Shown here piece by piece: positions 57,131 through 64,000 of a DNA stretch of 64,000 bases. The notes beneath the pieces were generated by a model. The model saw nothing but the letters and a program-made list of their open reading frames with translations. It was not told the origin of the DNA and ran no database searches. Position numbers and translations under genes: made by a program. Positions within the stretch are counted from its first letter, which is position 1. Every line of letters begins with the position of its first letter. This DNA is from Plebeiibacterium marinum (lineage in GTDB: Bacteria; Bacteroidota; Bacteroidia; Bacteroidales; Marinilabiliaceae), in contig NZ_JAPDPI010000003.1 of the NCBI RefSeq assembly GCF_026013615.1, positions 180,031 through 244,030 of the forward strand. The letters are read 5' to 3'.

Positions 57131-59602
57131 CTATTCACTTATCAATGTATATGTTTCTCCTGCATTAGTTGGAATATCACATACAAAAGTTTGCGAAAGT
57201 TCTAACTCTGAAGATTGAACCGATTCTGAAATAATTGGCTCTTTGATATCATATTTTTCGTAATATGGATTACTATTCTTACCTGATGCTACTATTAATT
57301 CATTACCATTACCTAACCTAACTTGATTAGGAACCCTTATACGACAATTACCTCCAAGCTTTGAATATATGGTAGCTAGTTTCACAATACCATTCTCCCA
57401 CTGTATATCAACATTAAATCCACCCCGCGCCTTTAATCCCTTAATCTCACCATTTTTCCAAGAAGAAGGAAGAGCTGGTAACAAATGAATCACTCCATCA
57501 TGACTTTGCATTAGCATTTCTGCAATACCTGAAGTACAGCCAAAATTCCCATCAATTTGAAATGGAGGATGTGCATCAAAAAGATTTGGATAGGTTCCTC
57601 CTTTTTGTTTACCATCAGGTTGGATAGAAGGGGTTAATTGATCTGTTATTAATTTTAAAGCATGGTCTCCGTCTAGTAATCGAGCCCATAAGTTTACCTT
57701 CCATCCCATAGACCAACCTGTTGATTCATCACCTCTTGACAGTAACGATGTTTTTACCGCCGAGAATAATTCTGGTGTCGAGTATGGTGAAATTTGGTTA
57801 GATGGAAACATTCCATACAAATGCGAAACATGACGATGATGATCTTCCGGATTATCCCAATCGTACATCCACTCCTGCAACTGCCCCCACTTTCCTATTT
57901 GCATTGGAGCAAGTTTTTTAAGAACAATCTTAACTTCTTCCACGAAATCCTTATCTAAATCTAATATATTTGCAGCTTTCATTGTTTTAGTAAATAAGTC
58001 GAATAACAACTGATTATCCATGGTTGTTCCTGCAGAAATAGCAGCCCCATGATCTGAATAAGGTGCATTTTCAGGTGAAACAGAAGGGCAAACCACCATC
58101 CAATGATGGTTTGGCTCTTCAACTAATACATCCAAAAAAAATCGTGTCGCTTCTTTTAAAATTGGATAGACATCTTTTAAATATTCTATATCTCCATTGT
58201 ATAAATACTTTTCAAACAAATGTTGTGAAAGCCAAGCTCCTCCCATTGGCCACATTCCCCAAAAAGCACCATCAACCGGTCCGTTAATACGCCAAATATC
58301 AGTATTATGATGTAGCACCCAACCTCGCGCTCCATACATATCTTGAGCAGTTTGTTTTCCGGTCATAGCAAGCTCTTGCATCATTTTCACTAAAGGCTCA
58401 TTCATCTCAGATAAATTAGTAACTTCTGATGGCCAATAATTCATTTCTGTATTAATATTAACAGTGTATTTACTATCCCATGTTGGAATCAAATGATCAT
58501 TCCATATCCCCTGAAGATTGGCAGGCTGACCTCCTTGTCGAGATGATGAGATCAATAAATAGCGTCCAAACTGAAAATAAAGTGCCACCAACTGAGGATC
58601 ATTACCTTTTGCAAAATCAACAAGACGCACATCAGTAGGATTATTTATAGAATCAGTTACACCTAGATCAAGACTTACCCTATTAAAATATTCTTGGTAA
58701 TCTTTTATGTGATCATTCTTTATTTGATTGTACGACTTTTCTAAAGCAGCCTGTAAATACGAAGTAGACTTTCCCTTTTCATCGCCACTAATATCTTTAT
58801 AGTTGACAAAATTTGTAGCCGTTGAAATATAAATAGTAGAAACATCAGCTCCTGCAATATTCAATGTTGAATCTGACCTAGAAATTTCTCCTCCGGAATT
58901 GACTATTTTTACTATAGTTTGAAATTTAACCTCACCCTTTACTCCCTCAAAATCATTTGAAATTCCATTCATGATGAGCTCATCATTTTCAGTGGTAGTG
59001 ATGTTATAATTAGATGGGCGATCCATTGCTAATGAAAAGTTTAATGACTGCTTTTTGTCTGCCCTAATTTGAACTACTATAACCTGATCCGGATTAGATG
59101 CAAAAACCTCAGTTTTATAATTAACTCCATTGCTCATATAACAACTTGAAACAATAGCTCTATCTAAATCTAATTCTCTGTAGTATTCATCAATACTGTC
59201 ATTTCCTTTAAAATTCAGTTTTAAATTACCTATAGTTTGATAGGCAGAACCATGTGATAGTTTTGATATCATTTTTTCATTCACCAAATCTTGTGCTTCC
59301 TGGTATTTTCCTTCAAACACCAAATCTCTGATTTCAGCCAAAGCATCTTTTGATTCAGGGTTGTCATTTCGATTAGGACTTCCAGCCCAAAATGTATTCT
59401 CATTCAACTGAATAATTTCATGACAAGGATCTCCATAAACCATGGCACCCAAACGTCCATTTCCTACAGGAAGAGCCTCGACCCATTGTTTTGCAGGTTG
59501 GTTATACCATAGTTTTAAGTTTTCGTTTTTTCCTTTTTTTGAACAGGCAACATAAACAAGAGTTATTAATCCCGCCAGTAACCATACTCTGATCTTCATC
59601 AT
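57131..59602 (-). CDS. GH95 alpha-L-fucosidase/alpha-L-galactosidase lipoprotein
   Basis: About 823 residues. Two adjacent ATGs at 59602 and 59599 begin the lipoprotein signal (RVWLLAGLITLVYVAC); an upstream ATG at 59683 adds 27 residues with no signal character. GH95 features: N-terminal beta-sandwich (LWYNQPAKQWVEALPVGNG), linker, and (alpha/alpha)6 barrel with NTEMNYWP, HHNTDIWR and CPSVSPENAP. In complex glucuronoarabinoxylan loci this family removes terminal L-galactose; elsewhere L-fucose. The exact sugar cannot be read from sequence. Leads the GH95-GH67 pair; candidate promoter at 59719. Confidence 0.92.
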   Translation of the reverse strand: MMKIRVWLLAGLITLVYVACSKKGKNENLKLWYNQPAKQWVEALPVGNGRLGAMVYGDPCHEIIQLNENTFWAGSPNRNDNPESKDALAEIRDLVFEGKYQEAQDLVNEKMISKLSHGSAYQTIGNLKLNFKGNDSIDEYYRELDLDRAIVSSCYMSNGVNYKTEVFASNPDQVIVVQIRADKKQSLNFSLAMDRPSNYNITTTENDELIMNGISNDFEGVKGEVKFQTIVKIVNSGGEISRSDSTLNIAGADVSTIYISTATNFVNYKDISGDEKGKSTSYLQAALEKSYNQIKNDHIKDYQEYFNRVSLDLGVTDSINNPTDVRLVDFAKGNDPQLVALYFQFGRYLLISSSRQGGQPANLQGIWNDHLIPTWDSKYTVNINTEMNYWPSEVTNLSEMNEPLVKMMQELAMTGKQTAQDMYGARGWVLHHNTDIWRINGPVDGAFWGMWPMGGAWLSQHLFEKYLYNGDIEYLKDVYPILKEATRFFLDVLVEEPNHHWMVVCPSVSPENAPYSDHGAAISAGTTMDNQLLFDLFTKTMKAANILDLDKDFVEEVKIVLKKLAPMQIGKWGQLQEWMYDWDNPEDHHRHVSHLYGMFPSNQISPYSTPELFSAVKTSLLSRGDESTGWSMGWKVNLWARLLDGDHALKLITDQLTPSIQPDGKQKGGTYPNLFDAHPPFQIDGNFGCTSGIAEMLMQSHDGVIHLLPALPSSWKNGEIKGLKARGGFNVDIQWENGIVKLATIYSKLGGNCRIRVPNQVRLGNGNELIVASGKNSNPYYEKYDIKEPIISESVQSSELELSQTFVCDIPTNAGETYTLISE

Positions 59603-59718
59603 AGATAGCTCTTTTAATAATTTTACCATTTTATCGTAAACTGATCGTATTTCATTTTTTAAGTTACTTAAAGACACAAGCATCCCTAGAAACTGTCACT
59701 GAATTTTTAAATACCTGA

Positions 59719-59726
59719 CAAATTTA
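59719..59726 (-). promoter_or_regulatory. Candidate -7 promoter box of the GH95-GH67 operon
   Basis: Reads TAAATTTG on the minus strand, the same octamer as at 4394-4401 and 47368-47375. Start of transcription would be near 59712, about 110 nt before the preferred start and 30 nt before the upstream ATG. The rest of the 59684-60006 gap is A/T-rich and must also hold the plus-strand promoter of 60007; no clear box for that was found. Confidence 0.35.
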
Positions 59727-60006
59727 TTCAATGACGTCTTTATACTTATTTAAATTCGGATACATAACTTTCATTATTAAATACTTCTTTAACCTAATCA
59801 TGCAAAAAGCTTCTTTATTTAGTTGAGTATTAAAATAATTCAACATTAACTCTGAAAATTTACTGTAGAAAAATATCAGTCTTTTAACTATTTGTATTAA
59901 TATCTATAATTCAAACTCAAATATCTAAATTCCAAAAAAGCAAACTTAATTCTCATATAACTTTACTGTACTTAAAATCATTATTAATTTTTTAAAAATA
60001 AAATCT

Positions 60007-60678
60007 ATGAAAAAAATTTTATCTCTTATTGGCACTTTATTAATATGTGTTTCTGCTTCATTTGCTCAATATGTTACAGTACCTGATGGTTATGTTTCTA
60101 TTTACTCAGTTAATTCTGAAACTGAACTAGCTCCTTTAGCTGTAGATGCACTTGCTGCTCCTCAAGTTTTAGGACCTGCCAGTGGTTGGGGAACTTCTAC
60201 AGAATATGATTTTACCAGTTATGAAAAATTGGCTATTAAAATAACTTTTGATGCTGCGGATGCAGGTCATCAGGTTGCCATTCGTTTTTCGGTTGGTGGT
60301 ACCGGTACAGCAACTATACATATATTTACGCTTCCTGAAACAGGAACAACCCATATAGAAGAATTAACCCTTGCTGATTATGCTATTAATGGTGAAGTTC
60401 TTATGGGTGGAATCGTTTTTTATAACGGAGCAGAGCACTGGAGTTTTACTTATGATGGAACACCTGCCTCTCAGGCATGCACAATTGATTATGTTGCACT
60501 TAAAAGAACTTCTACTGCAATTAATGACATAAAAATAAAAGATCCTGATGCAATAGTAAATGTTTATAACATTTCAGGAACAATGGTTCGAATGGGTGTA
60601 AAATATTCTGAGGCCACAAAAGGATTAAAAAAAGGATTTTATATTGTAGGTAAAGAAAAGATTTATGTAACAGAATAA
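60007..60678 (+). CDS. Small secreted beta-sandwich protein with T9SS-like sorting tail
   Basis: 223 residues, the only intact plus-strand gene. Signal peptide (ends VSASFAQ), a jelly-roll-like region of about 140 residues (EYDFTSYEKLAIKI ... CTIDYVALKR) like the module near the C-terminus of the GH43 multidomain protein, and a sorting tail (VNVYNISGTMVRMGVKY then GFYIVGKEKIYV). That tail closely matches the one on the GH43 protein (GIYIVGGEKVY). No catalytic motif. It is transcribed divergently from GH95. Inferred role: secreted carbohydrate-binding accessory of the xylan locus. Confidence 0.8.
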   Translation: MKKILSLIGTLLICVSASFAQYVTVPDGYVSIYSVNSETELAPLAVDALAAPQVLGPASGWGTSTEYDFTSYEKLAIKITFDAADAGHQVAIRFSVGGTGTATIHIFTLPETGTTHIEELTLADYAINGEVLMGGIVFYNGAEHWSFTYDGTPASQACTIDYVALKRTSTAINDIKIKDPDAIVNVYNISGTMVRMGVKYSEATKGLKKGFYIVGKEKIYVTE

Positions 60679-60700
60679 TCCTTAAAATTATATCATAATT

Positions 60701-60736
60701 AAAAACACTGTTGTTTTCGAGCAACAGTGTTTTTTT
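60701..60736 (+). terminator. Intrinsic terminator of the small secreted protein gene
   Basis: AAAAACACTGTTG and CAACAGTGTTTTT form a 13-bp perfect stem with an 8-nt loop and a T-run, 22 bp past the stop. Because the stem starts with an A-run it may also terminate minus-strand transcripts arriving from the other side. Confidence 0.85.
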
Positions 60737-60900
60737 ATATCCAACTCATCACAACAAATCGTTTGTTTTTAAATAATAGACCTAAGTAATTATAAAATCA
60801 AACATTGGCACTTGTTAAACCTCTAAGGAATTCATTAAATGATATAATATTCAAATTTACCAAATCGCACTACATTAAGTATATTTATCCTTATTAGCTG

Positions 60901-61605
60901 CTACGTATTCTTTAATTTCCTTGATCTCCTTTTTATTATAACTATGATAAATACAAATAACCAAAACATAATAGTGTATGGTATACTCATCACTTTAATT
61001 AACGTATAACCATCAATAAATAAAATTTCATTCCAGACGTAAGAAATCCAATTCTTATAAAAATAGTTCTCCTTTATGTATGCTGTTGCACTATTAGGAA
61101 TTTCAACAATATTACCAAGATTATCCACCACCAAATAGAATGGGAATCTATTAATATTAAACATTTCCAGCAAATATTTATTCCTATCTCGAATAGATTT
61201 GGAGTCCAATGTATAGAAATTCCAATTATTCACCGTTTTATAAGTAAAAGGAGAGTTGGGATTTTCCCAGTATTTTGAATCATCTATCGAAATGCTTTAA
61301 ACTGATATTTCGTTCTCTCTTCCTTTTAATAAAGAATCAAATTGATTCATCTCATAAATGCAAAAAGTACAACCTTGAAACCAAAAGTCGATTATCGTAA
61401 TCTTGTTCTTATATTTCAAATTAACCTTATTCCCAAGCGTATCAATCACAGGAATCAATTCTAATTTCTTATTTACGTTTTGTTTAAAGAATTTGTCATT
61501 AACCTTTGAAAGGCCATAAATTGAGGTAGATAAGATTATTATACTAGGTAAAAACAACAAAATCCATAAGGCAATCATTTTAAATACCTTTTTCCAAATT
61601 TTCAT
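60901..61605 (-). pseudogene. Thioredoxin-like membrane protein gene split by one in-frame stop
   Basis: Two frames, 61605-61297 and 61296-60901, are in the same register and separated only by a TAA at 61297-61299. Joined, they read ...GRENEISV-stop-SISIDDSKYWENP..., an uninterrupted thioredoxin-like fold: an N-terminal membrane helix, redox motif CTFC in FWFQGCTFCIYEMN, the cis-proline region NRFPFYLVVDNLGN, and a C-terminal membrane helix (IMFWLFVFIIVIIK). The second piece has only a weak GTG start. One nonsense change in a TlpA/AhpC-like gene explains the pattern. A sequencing error is the alternative. Confidence 0.7.
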
Positions 61606-61895
61606 TTAATTCAATATTTTAATTCTGCGGGGAATTGTTTATAACCTACACTTACCATAACTTTCCAATATAAATAATCTCTTTCTCAACTGAGCAATTA
61701 TAAGTAGTGCAGGGATTTTATCATACCTAGTATTGATTTGACTTCATCGATTTTCAATTCATTGTTAAAATAATCTCACATACAGATACATATAAACATA
61801 TTTACAAAATATACATCCCATGTAAATTTCATTCCAGATGCTCTTCAAACATCTTAATAAAAATTTACATGGGTATATCATCTATTGAATCCAGC

Positions 61896-63506
61896 TTATT
61901 TTTTAGCTGATTGAATTTTGATTGCATCTAATAAAATAGATGGATTTTGTATGATTTCATATGGTCGAGGAGCATCTCTTTTAACGATTAGTCCATTCGA
62001 ATCAATGATATAATACTCCGGAATACCATTAAAAAAGTACTTTTCTCTGATAAGAGATTCTTCTTTTCCCCTTGCAATAAGTTGGATACCTTGAATTCCA
62101 TTTTTTTCCATGAACTCCTTTGGTCGTTTTAAATCATATTCCAAAGCAACATAAATAAAAACAACATCCTCATCCTTAAATCGATCATGGATTTCTTTTC
62201 CATACCTTTCAATTGATGCACGGCATGGCCCACAATATGTTGACCAAAAATCGATATATACAGCTTTACCTTTAAAATCAGAAAGTCGAACCTTATTTCC
62301 TTCAAAATCAAACAAACAGAAATCGAAAGCCGGTTGTCCAGATGCTACAAAACTTAATTTCCTAAACGCTTCTTTTAAAATTGTTGTTTTTGATGCATTA
62401 GGATAGTCGGAATTAAACTTATCGTACAACTCATTTGCAGTTTTCCAGCTACCTCTGGTTAAAGCATCTTCAATTGTTTTATACTTTAAAATATACTGAT
62501 TAGTTCCTGAAAATAAAGTATTGCATAACGCATATCTATTTATGTATAATTGGTCATAAAAATCAGGTCCTGTAACAACATTTCCTTTTCCCGACAGCGC
62601 ATCTATTTTTTTACCCAAATAAAAAAACGCATACTCTCTAATAAAATGCTCATACTCATTACTAAACTTCATCATATCGTTATCAGGATGCACAATATTT
62701 TGATATGAGAAATACGAATCTTCATTTATTTGTAAAGGTGTTTTACCCTCTTGTCTTCTTTTGTATTCCTGGTTATCCGGAAATCTGTTTAAAATATTTA
62801 CACAGTTTATTAAATTATCATAATACTCTGCAAGATATAACTCAGGCGACAAACATTTTATATTGCTATTTAAAAACTCCTGTCTTTGATGGAGTTTATT
62901 TAAGAATAAGTCCTTAAACTCATCAGCTTCTGATTCTGATGTCATTTTCGATGACAAGTCATATAAACACCTCGAACACAGGTTTTCTTTTTCTTCAAAA
63001 AGGAAACGTTTAAAACAGTAATTCGAATTATCAGCACCAATACCAGTTACTTTTATACTTTCATCAAAGTGATTAAGGTCTACTTCAACATCAATATTAT
63101 CTTCGGGAGATAAATAAACTCTTGCCATTTCTTTATGAATGATTTCGGCAACCTGTATATCATTTAATTTAAGTCTTACTTCAAATGTATTATCCTCTTT
63201 TAACGGTACAACAATTGTACGACGGTTAAACTCATTGGGAAAAGATTCAAATAAACGAACGCCAACCTCCCTGCGACTATCAGGATTAATAATCTTACCT
63301 TGGATAGTAACATTGGTTTCCTCAAAAATGGTATCAACTTTTGTCTGATTAACATAGTATGCACAGGAAAAAGGAGTCTTATTCACCGCAATCATTTTTG
63401 TTTCATTTATTAAGCTTGAACTGATAGCACCACCTGAAGCTACCCCAGGTGAACTTGAAATAGCATTACTACCCTTTACTTTTTTATACGCATAATTTTC
63501 AAACAT
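61896..63506 (-). CDS. TlpA-like thioredoxin-domain protein (3' part of an interrupted gene)
   Basis: 536 residues if started at the ATG at 63506, but there is no signal peptide there and the frame is open further upstream (LSKGLLLEKK precedes the ATG), so this is probably the downstream part of a longer gene. Residues about 65-155 look like the beta-rich N-terminal domain of Bacteroidota TlpA proteins (IQGKIINPDSRREVGVRLF). About 160-380 is helical. About 395-530 is a thioredoxin domain with CGPC in FWSTYCGPCRAS and cis-proline in FNGIPEYYIID. Expected role if exported: periplasmic thiol-disulfide exchange. Confidence 0.75.
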   Translation of the reverse strand: MFENYAYKKVKGSNAISSSPGVASGGAISSSLINETKMIAVNKTPFSCAYYVNQTKVDTIFEETNVTIQGKIINPDSRREVGVRLFESFPNEFNRRTIVVPLKEDNTFEVRLKLNDIQVAEIIHKEMARVYLSPEDNIDVEVDLNHFDESIKVTGIGADNSNYCFKRFLFEEKENLCSRCLYDLSSKMTSESEADEFKDLFLNKLHQRQEFLNSNIKCLSPELYLAEYYDNLINCVNILNRFPDNQEYKRRQEGKTPLQINEDSYFSYQNIVHPDNDMMKFSNEYEHFIREYAFFYLGKKIDALSGKGNVVTGPDFYDQLYINRYALCNTLFSGTNQYILKYKTIEDALTRGSWKTANELYDKFNSDYPNASKTTILKEAFRKLSFVASGQPAFDFCLFDFEGNKVRLSDFKGKAVYIDFWSTYCGPCRASIERYGKEIHDRFKDEDVVFIYVALEYDLKRPKEFMEKNGIQGIQLIARGKEESLIREKYFFNGIPEYYIIDSNGLIVKRDAPRPYEIIQNPSILLDAIKIQSAKK

Positions 63507-63537
63507 TTTCTTTTCTAAAAGTAATCCCTTACTTAAG

Positions 63538-64000
63538 TCAACTTTTAATTGAATTGCAGTATGTATATTTTACCAAAGTTGCAACCTCTCCGCTTACTTC
63601 TTTTACAATAAAAGAGTTTCCATTTAATGTCACGTTTTTACCGGTTTTTAAATTTCCGGTTAAGCAAACAAATAAGTCAGTCACCTCTTTTGTAAATAAT
63701 TCCATCATTGTAGAATCAGGAGTTACCATATTGGCACTCTCTTTATTTACCTGATTAACTACAACTTCCGAAAGTTCACCTTTTTTAGATAACTGAAAAG
63801 CAACATCATATTCGTAGATTGGATATTTATAACCCGGCTTAGCCAAATCACTTTCATAATAGCCTGATGTATGCCAGTTGCCTTCCGGTTCATTTTTAGT
63901 TCTGTAATTACTGCTGATGCGTTAAAAATTATCACTAAACAAATTTAATTGTTCTTTGACATCTTGATTGATTTGATATTCTGTAAGCAGTTCTTTTATT
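63538..64000 (-). pseudogene. Upstream part of the TlpA-like gene, broken by a stop and a frameshift
   Basis: Frame 63999 to 63538 reads KELLTEYQINQDVKEQ..., meets TAA at 63922-63924, then continues without any ATG as NYRTKNEPEGNWHTSGYY ... to a TGA at 63538. Shifting by one base at about 63540-63556 (one extra A after TAC TGC) joins it smoothly to the 61896-63506 frame: VKYTYC-IQLKVDLSKG. So the ancestral gene probably ran through from beyond the window. Function of this N-terminal region is not recognised. Confidence 0.55.

Noticed and set aside
61297..61299. TAA as a recoded (read-through) codon
   Set aside because: No recoding signal or precedent in this group is visible, and the neighbouring gene is also broken; simple decay is more likely.
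1..64000. Insertion sequences, prophage, tRNA or rRNA genes
   Set aside because: No transposase, integrase or phage-like ORF, no tRNA cloverleaf and no rRNA-like sequence was recognised.

Overview
The window is low-GC DNA from a Bacteroidota bacterium, most likely Bacteroidales/Marinilabiliales. The evidence is SusC/SusD pairs, hybrid two-component systems (HTCS), BACON and DUF5018-like domains, lipoprotein signals, TAnnTTTG-type -7 boxes, and C-terminal tails resembling type IX secretion (T9SS) sorting domains. No rRNA, tRNA, CRISPR array or transposase was seen. All but one of the genes are on the minus strand, so the loci read from high to low coordinates.

Fructan locus (about 1-21,800). 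A sugar-porter MFS permease and a PfkB fructokinase lead an apparent operon. They are followed by SusC, SusD, a DUF5018-like surface glycan-binding lipoprotein, a divergent GH32 (probably endo-acting), a small secreted protein with a T9SS-like tail, and a canonical GH32. After a 1.3 kb gene-free stretch of structured repeats come an HTCS with a periplasmic sugar-binding sensor (the organisation of the Bacteroides fructose sensor BT1754) and a second SusC/SusD pair, which runs off the window. Expected flow: surface GH32 cuts fructan, SusCD imports it, the second GH32 releases fructose, the MFS permease takes it up and fructokinase phosphorylates it. The HTCS senses fructose.

Xylan locus (about 22,000-59,700). 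One unit runs GH115, SGNH/sialate O-acetylesterase-like esterase, GPH symporter, GH10 and cytoplasmic GH43, and ends at a 15-bp-stem terminator. A second unit runs GH43, SusC, SusD, a short SusC, SusD, a DUF1735-like lipoprotein, a GH10-derived protein that has lost both catalytic glutamates, and a BACON-GH30. This matches the xusABCDE-xyn10C order known from Prevotella and Bacteroides xylan loci. Upstream lie a large HTCS with a beta-propeller sensor, a GH43 multidomain protein, GH67 and GH95. The enzyme set points to substituted glucuronoarabinoxylan.

End of window (60,000-64,000). One plus-strand gene encodes a small secreted protein with the same sorting tail as the GH43 multidomain protein. 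It is followed by two thioredoxin/TlpA-like genes that both look broken.

Most interesting observations: (1) the GH43 multidomain gene has a 4-unit TTCCA pentanucleotide repeat exactly between its signal peptide and its catalytic part. The two are now out of frame, and gain of one unit or loss of two would join them, which looks like a phase-variable secreted enzyme. (2) A catalytically dead GH10 with inserted carbohydrate-binding modules sits where an active Xyn10C is expected. (3) A duplicated 370-bp element in the fructan locus carries hairpins with matching changes in both arms, and is bordered by degenerate 7-nt-periodic arrays.
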